64,000 bases of DNA. Origin: Monosporascus cannonballus (Eukaryota > Ascomycota > Sordariomycetes > Xylariales). Both the position numbers and the translations under genes were made by a program. The notes under the pieces are model-generated. The model did no database searches, was not told the origin of the DNA, and saw only the letters and a list, made by a program, of their open reading frames with translations. Shown here one piece after another: positions 1 through 11,526 of the stretch (positions are counted from its first letter, which is position 1; every line of letters begins with the position of its first letter). The stretch spans positions 124,001 through 188,000 of the forward strand of contig QJNS01000107.1 in assembly GCA_004154925.1 (NCBI GenBank). The letters are read 5' to 3'.

Positions 1-3000
1 TTTAAATATTTATTAATTATTATAAAAATGTTTAAATTTAACCTAATATTAATTTTAAATTCTGAAATAAACGTTTAAAAATTATATTTTTTAATTATAT
101 ATTTTAATACGAATAATTTAATTTTTATTATAAATATTATTACCGTTATTTAATAAATTATTTTTTATATAACTAATTTTCTAAAAAAACATTATTATAT
201 AACTTTGGGAAAATTATTACGTTTTAAAATTATTAATAAATAATACGTTTTTTATAACTAATAATATTTAAATTTCCGTATTTTTACCCCTCTATATAAT
301 TATTAAAAAACATATATAATAAAAATAACGGTTTATTTTATTAATTATTTTAATATGTGTATTAAACTGATTAATTACAAATTTTAATAATATAAACATT
401 ACGTAATATACGTTTAAATAAATTATTATTATTATATATAAAATGAAACCTATACGTTTTTAATAATTTTTAACTTATATTTTAAATATTATTCCTGTAT
501 TAAAAATAATTTTTTTTAATTTTTAAAAGAATTAATAATACGTAAACGTTTTTTATATACCTAAAATAAATAATAATTTTGTTAATATAAAATTTATAAA
601 CCAAGAAAAAAAATTAATTTATTTCGCTTTAACTTTTAATTTTATATATTTTTTTATTTTTAAAAAATAACTTATTAACTTAACGTTAATTCTTTCAGCG
701 GTAAAAAAATAATATATTATTAATAAAAAATATAACAACGAACGTACGTTATTTATTATAAAACATATACGGCTTTTTTAAGAATATAATAAACCTTTAT
801 TTTCGTAAAATAAAAAAATTTCCCGATATTACTATAAAAACTAAATCTTTAAATTTATATAACGTTTGCTCGAATTTTACGTATATTCCGTTTTTTTAAA
901 ATTATCGGGGATAAAATAAATTATTTTGACTTATTTCTTACGAAAAACGTTTAAAAAAGTTATTTCGACATCGAATTAACGAATTTTAAGGTTAAATTTA
1001 ATAATTATAACTATAATTATTTTAAAAGATTTAACTATAAACATAATAACATAAATACTAATAAATAAATCGGTTTTCTAAAAATCGTTACGTACGTAAA
1101 TACGTAATTTGCAACATTCTAGCTAATTATTTTTATCGAACTTATATATAAAAACTTATTTTAAAAAAATTCATTTGGATTTAATTTATATAATCGGTAT
1201 TTTTTTCCATATTCCGCGTTCCGTAAACGCTTTAATTATTTTTTAATATTTTCTTTAAAAATTTATTTTAAAGGATATTTTTTAACATTTTTTCAACATT
1301 TGGGCGGCTTAATTAATTAATTCTTATGGATTTTAAATTTGCTAAATATTACGCCCAGTGTTTTAACGTTTTTTTTGCAATACTTTTATTACGATTATTA
1401 TATAAAAAATATAAAATTTTTCGTATTCTTATTTTATTACGTATTATAATAATAAAAATAAATAAATAATTTTTTTCAATTTAGATTTAAAGCTAAATAT
1501 ATTTTATTATTTTCGTAAATTACAATAATATTTACCGAATAAACGTTACCGTTTTTAATATTATTAAAATTTTCTTATTTTCGTAATTTTTTACTTTTGC
1601 GAATAAATACTTACAATTATTTCTCTTTACTTTTTTTAAATATGGGAATATAAAAAATAAAATTTTTCTAATTACCGGAACTTTTTTTATTTATTAAAAT
1701 CTCGAACCTAACATTACGTATATACAAATAAGTTAATTTACCTATGGTTTCCGTTAAATGCATTTTTCGGAAAACTTTTTCCGTATTATTTTTCTTATAG
1801 TAAACCTGCGGATATTCCGCGGACTTTATATTTTTAATAACTAACTAAGCCTCGGTTTTAGCAAGCAGCTAAGCCTTGTTCTTTTAAGCGTTTCGCTAAA
1901 CCTCATTTTCTGAATCAAAAATATTTTTAAGGGTTAGAAATTTACGATTAATTCCAGTTTTACCCGCAAACTTTTTCACCTTTAAATTTTAACCCCCTAA
2001 TTAGCAACTCGTAAAATTTTTATATTCGGAATTAAAGCTTTTTATATTCTTTAAAATATTATAATTAATATATAAATTATTTTACATAATAATTATTTCG
2101 AAAATTAAATCCTTTTTTAATTAAGCTTTTAAAAATATAAAAATTTTATACAAATTTCCGGCTTATAACTAAAACAAATGTTTTGTTAATTAATAAAAAT
2201 ATTTTTATCGAACGTAACATTACGTATAATAATAACTTTACGGAATTTAAATACTTATATTCGATAAATATTAAAAATTCGGTATTTTATTAAATATTTA
2301 ATATAAGTTTTCGGTTTAAATTTTTATATTCGCCTACTTATTTCTGCTTTTCGTTTTTTTATTAACGGATACGTTCGTATACCGTATGCGAAAATCTTAA
2401 ATTAATCGGGCCTAAAATTTACGGTAATTACGTTAATTACGTTAAAATTATATTAACGGAAATATTATTTAAATTAACGAACAAACATTTTATTAAATAA
2501 GAATTAATCGTAAAAATAATTCGGGCTTATATTATATAATTATATTACTGCTTTTAATATTTTAAATTAAAACATTTTAAAGAAATTTATTTCTAATTTT
2601 ATTTTAAAAATTTTATTAATTATTTTTTAGTTTATTGATTCGTTTTCTTTTATAAGTTTTTTAATATATAAAGGCGAAAATTTAAGCTTAATTTCTTTTT
2701 TAATATATTATGTTTAATAAATTATATATTTATTTATTACGATTATTTTAATATCGTTATTTTACTTTATTTTACAAATAAAAAACTTATATTATTTACA
2801 TATTTAATATTCGAAATCCTTAATAACCCGGAATTTTATTTTTTTAAATATAATTAATAATTAAAAAAACGAAAATGTTTTTATTATATTCGTTTTTAAT
2901 TACTAAAAATTACTTAAAGCTATTATAACCCGTAAAATAATTAAAATAATCTTACGTAATATATTAAAAAGGTTTAAGAGTTTATTTTTTAATAAACACC

Positions 3001-5160
3001 TTAAAATTATTTAAAAAGCGTACGTATAAATATAAGCTTTATATTTCCGGCACCTTATCTTTTTTATAATAACGTTTTTAATATTTTTAATAAATAATTT
3101 TAACGCCGTAAGTCTTAAATACCTTAATCTTAGGTATTAAAAATCTTTTGTTCTTATACGAAAACGTAAATATTTTTTAATCGCTTTTACAGTTTCTTTC
3201 CTTTTTTTTATTAATTATTAAATATATAAAAACTTTAATTAAATTTTACGAAATTATTAATAAAATGTTCGAATAAAAAAACGGCTTATATTCGAAAAAA
3301 CTTTAATTATATAATTCTTAGAATTTTACAAAAATAATATTTTTCTTAATTTCTTCTATTTTAAAGAAATAATTTAAATTATAATATTAAATTTTAATTT
3401 TACAAAATAAAATTTTTAAAATAATATTAACGTAAAATTTTATTATTATTATTATATTTTTAAGTATAAAATTATATTTTGACTTATTAAAAATTTTATA
3501 TAATACTCTTTTCATTATTTTTTCCTTTATGCTATTAATCAGAAACGAAAAAATACTTATTTCCACTATGTTCTCCGTAATATTAAATATAAAGGTATCG
3601 AAAACGAATAAATTTTTAAAATTTACTAAATACTTGGCCTTATAATTATCAATTAAGATAAATTAGGATAAAAAATACGTATTAAAGTAAATAATAATAT
3701 AAATTCTTGGAATTAAATTAAAAAGATTAAAGGTATATAAATTAATAAACGTTGTAGTAATATTGTCAAATTATATAATAAAAGTAAACGTTAATTACTT
3801 CATAATTTCCCAAATGACTTTTTTTTATTTAAAAAATTTTATAAGGTTTTTACGGAATTTTTTTTACCAATTATATTTAAACTGTTTATAAATCCTTTTA
3901 ATATTTTTTTAAATTTAAATAACGGAATTTCCGAATAATTACTTTCGTAATCGTAAAACGTAAATAAACATATTTATTAAATTCTTATAAATAAATTTTA
4001 TTTAACGTAATTAGGCAAAAATATTTATTCCTTTTTTTAAGCGTATTTAATAAAATAGAATTTATATTAAATTATAATAATATTTTTTAAATTATAATTG
4101 TAATAATATAATAGCGACAAACTCGGGTTTTTTAGTTTTAACTTTTAATTTATTTTTATAATATATAGCCGAAAACTAATTCCCAAACTTTTTTAAACTT
4201 ATTATAATCCTATTAAGAAAATTATTTTTAATAAGATTAATTAATTTCCGTTATCTTTAATTTAATACGAAACGTTTTTTATGGCGTTTAGAAAATGCTG
4301 TACCGTAAATATTTTTTTAATTTCTTAAAAATTACATATTTTCGTTTTGGTATAAATAACGTACCAAATTTAATATCATTAATTAGGTTTTATATGGTTT
4401 ACCTTAGTTAAACGTAAGGTTTTATGGTAATTTTCGCGTATTGTCGAAATAGTACTTAGTAAAAAAAAGGCGAATTAATTTTTTAATTCCTTAAATAAAT
4501 TTTATCCCGTAATTTTTCCTTAAACAATTAAGGTAACTTAAGCGTTTTTAAAGATTTAGTTTTTTATTATTACGTTAATCCATATTTAAATATTAAAATA
4601 TCGGATATTAATTTTAGAAATTTTTTATTACTTTTTGCGTACGGTTTTCGTAAAACGTTTAATATCTTTAACGTACTTTTTTTCGAAATTATCAGGAAAT
4701 AATTTTTTAGGTTTTTTTAAAAAAGGTTTACGTTAAACGATATTAATATAAAAGCTTTTTTAAAAAAAACTAATACCTTTACATATTGCCTTTTCGCTTT
4801 GGCGTTAATTTTTGCAATATATTTTTTAATTAAAAGGATTTTCCGAAAATCCGTAAAACGATCCGTATTAGATATATCAGGGTTTATAAGGTGTTATACC
4901 CCGTATAAAACAACGTTAAATCGTGAGGAAAAAAACTAATTAAGGTAATTAAAGCGATCTTTAGGAAATACGTCCTTAGGAATAAAATTATCAGATATAT
5001 TAATAAGTAATATAGTATTTTAAATTAATAAATAAAAAGTTATAATTAATTTAATTATAATTATTTTGCGTAATTAAAGTACCGGGCTTATAATTGTTAT
5101 AATTAGGTTAATTGCAAAAAAAAGTTATATAAAGTATGGGAAGTAATAATTATCTGACTA
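1..5160 (-). mobile_element. RIP-degraded AT-rich block with Ty1/Copia retrotransposon remnants
   Basis: The stretch is extremely AT-rich, has no sustained reading frame, and shows the RIP pattern (CpA/TpG scarce, TpA abundant, CpG kept). On the minus strand around 2200-2330 a damaged reading resembles the Copia integrase-to-RT linker: YLIKY, then NIYRI, then IIIRNVTFD, where intact elements have YLVGY, NIYRIW and RDVTFDE. Around 950-1150, also minus, a reading with FISIYVIMFIV followed by KSFK resembles the Copia reverse transcriptase YVDD segment. The order (linker at higher coordinates, RT at lower) fits a minus-strand element whose gag and integrase core would lie at about 2500-4900. I could not delimit LTRs, and other repeats may be mixed in. 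Certain that it is RIP debris; moderately sure it is Copia. Confidence 0.6.
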
Positions 5161-5234
5161 GAATTAAGCTTTAAGGAGCGGTAACTAGGAAGCTTTCTAT
5201 ATACTGTGGGAGCGCCGGAATAAGGTTCTTCCGG

Positions 5235-6470
5235 GTGCTGTGGAGCTTGATGACTAACACAGATACCCCTATTCCACGACACTTCTTAAACTGGCTAGTT
5301 ATGCCGCCGTGGAGAGCGTATCACGTAGAGGGAGAAGTCTCGATTGAATACCTCACTACATCATCAGGTATAACCGTCATTGACAGTGCCATGTCGGAGC
5401 ACCTCATGAAGTTGCGGGCATTGTCTAAAGGAGACGTAATGGCATTAATAGGGTTTGAAAACGACCCGGGTATCGACTGTCATTGGTCAGCCTGGTATGA
5501 TGCATTTGAGGACTACGAGCCGAGAGTGATCAGGGTCAAAAACTCCCAATATGCCACGTTCACATCTTTTGCTGTTGATCATCACCTATATCAATACCTC
5601 AGGCAGCAGGCCGTTACTAAAGGTCCTGAATCGCTCCAAAAACCAGGCCTCTCTCTCCTCGGCTACGCCCTTTGTCATTTTTTTGCCTTGGCACCGAGGA
5701 AATCGTACGAACTATATGGGAGTCTCGTTTCTCCTAGAGATGGGATTCGGACCCATGGAGAATTTTGAGGGAGCCTCAATATGGTCATTGCATTTTTGTT
5801 CCCTGAATCCGCAGAGTTGGCTTCGTGAGAATCGACGAGAGGGACCGATATGGCTGGAGTATTCACACATCTCTATGTTGCTACCCCTCCTACGCGTAGG
5901 CGCGGATCCCCATGAGCGCCTTCCTTGGCCACAACGTGGTCTGAAACAGAAAAAAAACACGAATTCTCACTATTGAGAGCAGCGATCTGTGGTCTTCAGC
6001 TATGTAAAGCTGCGGGTGAAGAGGGAATGCTCGTAGGTGCTCTGAGAGAGTTCATAGATGAATTGAAAAAGAGAGGAGCAACCGAGAAGGAATGGGAGGA
6101 CGGCGTATTAATACATGTACCGGATGATCAGAACGATATTAACGTATCCGCTGGTCGGACGAGGAATGAGAATAGAGGCACTCCATGTGCTGTGGCCGAT
6201 CCAAAAATGCAGGATCCTAACCCTACTTCGCAAATCACTACCGAAGCACCAGACGAGATTGACAGCAAGGCAATCGGGATCCAGATCTCCGAGGCAAGCC
6301 CTCAAGACGTGGCAAATACAAGACACAGTACCGAAGTGAACAGCCAGGGGCATAAGAATTTCGATTCCGATCGTCTGATCGCAGCCCCAAACAAGAATGG
6401 GAAAAGTCAGACTCATTGGTTAAAGTGGCTTCGTAGAATGTCGAGATCGAACAAGGAAAAAGGGCTTTAG
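5235..6470 (+). pseudogene. C-terminal remnant of an ankyrin-repeat (NLR-type) protein, frameshifted
   Basis: Three reading segments chain into one ankyrin-like C-terminus. Frame A runs from 5235 to about 5715 and carries LSLLGYALCHFFALAPRK, which resembles the LLDYAL motif preceding the last ankyrin repeats of fungal NACHT/ankyrin receptors. Frame B, about 5715 to 5920, carries VSFLLEMGFGPMENFEG and later LLPLLRVGADPHERLP, the typical LLxxGADPNE ankyrin signature. Frame A resumes near 5925 with TTWSETEKKHEF and continues to a stop at 6470 through a polar tail. Two compensating single-base shifts (near 5715 and 5920) therefore break the gene. The N-terminal receptor part is absent: the fragment begins about 75 bp from the RIP block. 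An intron near 5706-5815 could explain one break but not both. The function is not recoverable; family assignment is by motif. Confidence 0.5.
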
Positions 6471-6812
6471 GGGTAGCTCGAGGGGCTGTTTCTCGAGTTG
6501 GTCAATGTATGATTTCACTAGGCGTTGGACAGCACACACACATATATGTATGTAGCCACGGTTGATGAAGCAAAGGAGTTAGAGCGGTCCCGCGTGCTTC
6601 GTATCACAAGTTGGGTTTGTAGCGTATAGTGGTATAATTTTGGAGCTCTGGCTTCGCACTTGGACTTCACGAGTCAACTCGGTTTAACGTGTCTGAGGTA
6701 ACAGGCTCGCCCACCGCGTCACGATCGGGACTCAGGAGGTCGCGGGCCAAATCTGACATAGTTAGACCAGTCTACAGACGTGATCTCTAGGATCTTCCCG
6801 TCTACACCACAA
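6471..6812. other. Intergenic, nothing recognised
   Basis: This short spacer between the ankyrin remnant and the 3' end of the polyol dehydrogenase gene shows no convincing coding, tRNA or repeat signal. Confidence 0.5.
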
Positions 6813-8251
6813 CTACCTACTTTCCTCCGACATATCCACCAGTACCTTTAGAACCAAGTTTCCCTTGTCGTCTTTGACCTTGGCTGCCATATCGAAAGCC
6901 CCGGGGATGCTGCCCAACCCCTTGTACCGGTGGGTGATCAGCTTACCGACATCCGGTAGCGACTCGTCCTTGGTCGCTAGCAGGTTGATGACCTCCGGAT
7001 AGTTGTTCGCATATCGGAAGACGCCCACCAGGTCGACTTCTCGAAGGGAAGCCGCCGATATAGGGAGCGTCTGGACCGGCGTGCCCATGCCGATGATCAT
7101 GACCTTGCCACCGGGTTGCGTTGCCTGCATCCTACCGTCAGCAGGCCCATCGCCCTCCGTCTTTCGCAATCAGGATCGATGAAAAGGGTGGGAGCGGGAG
7201 GTAACTCACGTATATCGCGGTCTGCATGCAAGACTCGACGCCTGTGCACTCGAACGTGACCGAGACCTCACCGAGGGGCTCCCCGCCGTCGCGTACCGAG
7301 GAGGCCTTGACGAGCTGGGCGAGATCGCGCGCGTACGCCAGCTTGTCGTCGGCGGTCTCCGGGCGCCGCGCCGGCGGCGGCACGGTCAGCGGCACGTCGG
7401 CGAACCCGTGGTCCACGGCGTACTGCACGCGGTCCGCCTGGATGTCCGCGATGACGATGGTCCGGGCGCCCGCGGCCTTGCTCGCGAACGCGCAGAGCAG
7501 CCCCACGGCGCCGGCGCCCAGGACCAGCACCGTGGCGCCCGGCGCCAGGGCCGCGCGGTCCCGGGCGTGGAACGCGACGGCGAGCGGCTCGACTATCGCG
7601 CCCTGCTCCAGCGTGACGTTGCTCGGTAGTCTATCGGCGGACAGCCAGCCATTTAGCTTCAAGGTACTGTGTCACTCACCCGTCCCCTGATTTCATCGTC
7701 GCCTCCCGCACAGAAAGAAGAAAAGCCTTCCAAAAACTCACTTGTGGCACCACCGGGCCGGGTGGTTGATGCGGTCCTGCAAGGTGCCCTGGGCGTGCGG
7801 GAACGCCTTGGCGGAGCTGCGGAACGACATGCCGCGGCAGATGTTGTAGCGGCCCTGGCGACAGAGCTCGCAAGTCTCGCAGGGCAGGCCGACCTCGAGG
7901 GCGACGCGGTCGCCGGGACTCAGGGCCCCGGGGCCGCTCACGCCCGACCCGACCGCCGTCACGACGCCCGCCGACTCGTGGCCCAGCGTCAGCGGCTCGC
8001 GCACCACGATGTCCCCGTTCCGGTAGTGGCTGAAGTAGTGCAGGTCAGAGCCGCAGAGGCCCGTCGCCTGCACGGCCACCTGCACCTCGTCCGCGGCCGG
8101 GGGCGGGAGGGGCCTTTGTTCCTGCGGTCGCCGTCAAGTAAGCCGATGCATGCATCCATCGGCCGGCGTGGGCTTCTCGTCTGTGCGAACTTACGATTCT
8201 CAAGTCCCGGGCCCCGTGGAGGACTGATGCTCGGACTTCGCTAGCGGACAT
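6813..8251 (-). CDS. NAD-dependent polyol (sorbitol/xylitol-type) dehydrogenase, zinc MDR family, 4 exons
   Basis: Medium-chain zinc dehydrogenase, probably oxidising a polyol such as sorbitol or xylitol to its 2-ketose in the cytosol. Exons on the minus strand are 8251-8195, 8121-7742, 7630-7210 and 7124-6813, all joined at GT-AG sites with matching phase, giving about 389 residues, the usual family length. Visible residues: catalytic zinc ligands C42 (GLCGSDLHYF) and H67/E68 (LGHESAGVV); structural zinc cysteines C100, C103, C106 and C114 (CETCELCRQGRYNIC); Rossmann motif VLGAGAVG; and an Asp after the second beta strand (VIADIQADR), which favours NAD over NADP. The acceptor at 7630 restores the family string HKLPSNVTLEQGA. 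The gene diverges from the SDR gene at 8972. Substrate could be L-arabinitol, xylitol or sorbitol; the sequence alone does not decide. Confidence 0.88.
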
Positions 8252-8971
8252 TCTGCGGGTATGGGACCGGATGCCGTTTATTTTCTCTACTGTGCTCAGG
8301 GCTTATAAATTGCTACAGTCTCGAACAGAACCTAGAGGAGCTTGTGCGAAGAAATGAAACTAGAAGGATCGTGTAAGTAGAAGGATGAACCCATGAAGAG
8401 CTCTATTCGTACGCCAAAAAGGCTCGACTATCTACCTGCTTATCATTAACATTAACCGGTTCTTAGACTGTAACTGTTCCGATACAAATCTTCTCCGTGG
8501 AGTCGAAAAACAACGGTCACTCTCTTCGACGCTCGCCGTCACTACAGTAAATGTGCTAAGAATAGTGGAGGTTTTACCCCCCTGCATCCCGCTATGATCT
8601 GGACTCTCTACCCACGATAACTCGACCCAGTAGGGGCGCCATTAGGCTCGGAGAAATTCGCCATTTCTGAACTCTATGCTCGCCGATTTTGACCCCTCAC
8701 GCACGTTAATAACGTAAACGCTATTAGCATTAATGCCGCTGTAGTGTACAATTAGGTTGCGGGGTCGGCGGGTCGATCCGCCCACTCTATAGTGCTGTTT
8801 CGGACGCAATTGCGGCGGGGTCCCCTCGGGTTGCAAGGAATAGATTCGGAATCGGGAGTCGGTGGATGACGGCGCAATAAAGATTTGACGACTCCCTCAC
8901 ATTGATGGCTTTGGAAGGGATTGCTGTTCTGTTGAAGAGTACATGAACAACCAACAGGGGACTCCTTCAAG
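8252..8971. promoter_or_regulatory. Shared divergent promoter region of the polyol dehydrogenase and SDR genes
   Basis: The 720 bp between the two start codons hold no convincing gene. A TATAAA-like string lies at 8304-8309, about 55 bp upstream of the dehydrogenase start. Co-regulation of the two oxidoreductases is inferred only from the divergent layout. Confidence 0.4.
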
Positions 8972-9870
8972 ATGGACAGCTTATTCTCGCTCAAAGGCGA
9001 AACGGCTCTCGTCACGGGAGGCACGCGCGGGATCGGACAAGCCGTCGCCATTGCGCTCGCCGAGGCAGGCGCGGACGTCATCCTAGTTCAGGTAAGTTTA
9101 GCATGTCCTGCCACCGTCGAACACTCCGTCTACGTACCCGCCCCCCCTTCTTTCCTACGCAACTCGCGGGACGGCAGCGTAAGCTTACGGGAGATCCGAC
9201 CGCCGAGTAGCGCAACACGTCGAACACGGAGACGCAGAAGGCGATCGAGGCGCTGGGCCGGAAGGCGCCCGTCTACACGGCGGACTTGTCGTCGCCCTCG
9301 GACGTGGAGGCGCTGACGCCGCGGATCCTGGGGGATGGGCACGTGGTGCGGGTGCTGGTGAACTGCGCGGGGATCCAGCAGCGGCACGCGCCCGAGGCGT
9401 TCCCGACGGCCGACTTCGACGCCGTGATGCAGGTGAACCTGAACTCGGTCTTCGTGCTGTGCCGGGACGTGGGCGCGCACATGTTGTCGCTGGACCCCTC
9501 GCCGGCAACGGGCCGCCGCGGCAGCATCGTCAACTTTGCGAGCCTGCTGACCTTCCAGGGCGGGCTCAACGTGCCCGCTTACGCCGCCAGCAAGGGCGCC
9601 GTCGGCCAGCTCACCAAGAGCCTCGCCAACAGCTGGACCGCGCGCGGCGTCACCGTCAACGCCATCGCCCCCGGCTACATCGCTACCGAGATGAACACCG
9701 CCCTGCTGAACGACAAGGAGAGGCTGGAGAGCATCAGCGCCCGCATACCCGCGGGTAGGTGGGGGAACCCCGACGACTTCAAGGGGAGCGTGGTCTACCT
9801 CGCGAGTAGGAGTAGTGCGTATGTGAGCGGGCATACGCTCGTTGTCGATGGTGGGTGGATGGGCCGGTAA
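8972..9870 (+). CDS. Classical SDR oxidoreductase, 2-deoxy-D-gluconate 3-dehydrogenase-like
   Basis: Short-chain dehydrogenase/reductase of about 259 residues in two exons, 8972-9091 and 9211-9870. Donor GTAAGT follows residue Q40 and the acceptor ends in GAGTAG; both sides are in phase 0. All classical SDR motifs are present: cofactor loop TGGTRGIG at 15-22, NCAG with N91, catalytic S151, Y164 and K168 (YAASK), and the PGYIATEM segment after the active site. The sequence resembles 2-deoxy-D-gluconate 3-dehydrogenase (KduD-like) and gluconate 5-dehydrogenase proteins, which interconvert sugar acids and keto-acids. It shares a promoter region with the polyol dehydrogenase and converges on the hydrolase at 10058-11526, suggesting a small carbohydrate-oxidation cluster. 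Exact substrate is not decided by sequence. Confidence 0.88.
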
Positions 9871-10057
9871 AGGAGACCCGCGGTTGCTACGAAACCGTAA
9901 TTCGTGGAGTCAAGCCCTCCCCATTTAAAGAGTTTAACAAAGTCAAAGAGGATCTAGTCATAATGGGGAGTTGCACAGAAGACCAATTATATGTATTATT
10001 CACGCGATATCCCTGTTCGACTTCCTGTTTCTTACCATACTACCAAGCTAGAAGGCA

Positions 10058-11526
10058 TTATTTAGAAGCCATTACTTCCTCTATCCACGGATACACAGAC
10101 GCGTTCGCCAACGGGTATCCCATATGCAAAGCCCCCGAGAAGAACCTCGCCTCCTTAGGCCTTCCGTACTCAAACAACATCATTGAATCCTCAATAGGCA
10201 TCAAGCCATCCAGGGTGCCCTGCAATTTCCCCTAGTGTTAGCAAAACGTATTCCCACGACACCCAAGGAAACGTCGAAACTGGCCCGGTGCGGGACGAGG
10301 GAGGCCGGCCGGATCAGATCAGAACTTACGTTAACCAGCAGTAACCTCGTAGACGGGCCCTGGATGATGCCTTGCTCGAGCAGCGAGAACTTCTTCTGCA
10401 CGCCCTCCTTATACTCGGCGACGGACGCGTAGCCGTGCTTGGCGGCCATGGCGGGCGCCAGGTCGAAGGGGTACTCGTGGCCGTCGGCGCGGTCGAGCCA
10501 CTCGCGGTCGAAGAAGTGGTGGACGCCGGCGCCCTGGGCTACGGCGCCGAGCAGCCGCGTGCGGTGCGTGTGCGCGATCCGCACGGCGTAGTAGCCGCCC
10601 GCGCTGAGACCCCAGACCAGCACCCGGTCCGTGTCGAAGCGGAAGCGGTCCGTGCCGTCCTCCTCCATCCACCGGAACACGCTGTCCCAGAGCCGGTCCG
10701 GGCTCGACGGGTCCGACGGATCCGCCGGGCAGTCTGCCGTCCCGGGGATCTCCAGCACGATCGACGCCCACCCGCGCGCGAGGAACTCGTTGCACCGCGT
10801 CGTGTTGTCCGGGCGGTAGCCGTCGAGGCCCGTGAACAGGAGGACGGTGGGGTATTTCCTGTGGCCATTCTTCTCTGTGCCATGGCCCTTGTAGCTATTC
10901 TTCGCTAGCCCGTCGGCTTGGCTGTCATTCTTTGGTGTCTCTGCCGGCACCCGCACATACGCGGGGATCGTGTCGCGGTCGGCACCCCGTTTGAACACGT
11001 GCGGGATGTGCACCTCGGTGACGGGGGCGTCCCACGCCCGCACCGCCTTCATGTAGACCCTCTTCTGCCGCTCCCAGGCATCCCACTTGACGGGATCGCT
11101 GACGCGGGGGTGCGAGCCGATGTACGGGAAGCGCGCGATGCGCAGGACGCAGGCGGCGCGGAGGTAGAGCTCGCTCGCCGTCTTGTCGTCGCCTCGTGCG
11201 GCGGCCTCGTCGCCGCGCCGCTCGAGCGCCTCGGCCGCCGGCAGGAAGGCGCGCGTGTACGCCGGCGAGGTGCCGTCGTCGACGTCGCCGGTGACGAGGT
11301 CTTGGAACACGGGCTCGAAGTCCTCATACGCGCCATCGTGGAATGGGTACACGCCCTTGGAGCACGGGAACTTCCACTTGCTCTCCCAGAGCGCCTGGAT
11401 GCCCGCGTGGTGCGGCATCACGTTGTTGAAGGCCTCGGCGCCCATCAACCACTGCCGCGCCGACACGGCGGGTTCAGTCTTTCCCGGCGCCGACATGGCG
11501 GAAGGGTCGTGAAAGGGCAGGAACAT
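10058..11526 (-). CDS. Ayg1-like alpha/beta hydrolase, 2 exons
   Basis: Serine hydrolase of about 452 residues related to Aspergillus Ayg1, which shortens a polyketide chain in DHN-melanin synthesis, and to other C-C or ester hydrolases of that family. Exon 1 is 11526-10330 (399 residues); the intron 10329-10220 runs from GTAAGT to TTGCAG; exon 2 is 10219-10058. Without splicing the reading ends early and loses the catalytic Asp and His. Triad seen: nucleophile S308 in VWGLSAGGYYAV, D403 in NGTLDGLMP, H431 in GALHMGYP. An N-terminal helical lid region (about 20-170) precedes the hydrolase core. No signal peptide is apparent, so it is probably cytosolic. No polyketide synthase or other melanin gene is nearby, so a melanin role is not supported; sugar-acid lactone or ester cleavage alongside its oxidoreductase neighbours is an alternative. 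Confidence 0.85.

Noticed and set aside
9130..9834. Long minus-strand frame of 234 codons
   Set aside because: Antisense shadow of the SDR gene exon 2; Arg/Gly/Ala-rich composition comes from GC-rich third positions.
9855..10235. Plus-strand frame of 126 codons
   Set aside because: Overlaps exon 2 of the hydrolase in antisense; exon 2 encodes the catalytic Asp and His region.
10058..11526. Melanin or other polyketide cluster around the Ayg1-like hydrolase
   Set aside because: No polyketide synthase, scytalone dehydratase or reductase of that pathway in the window.
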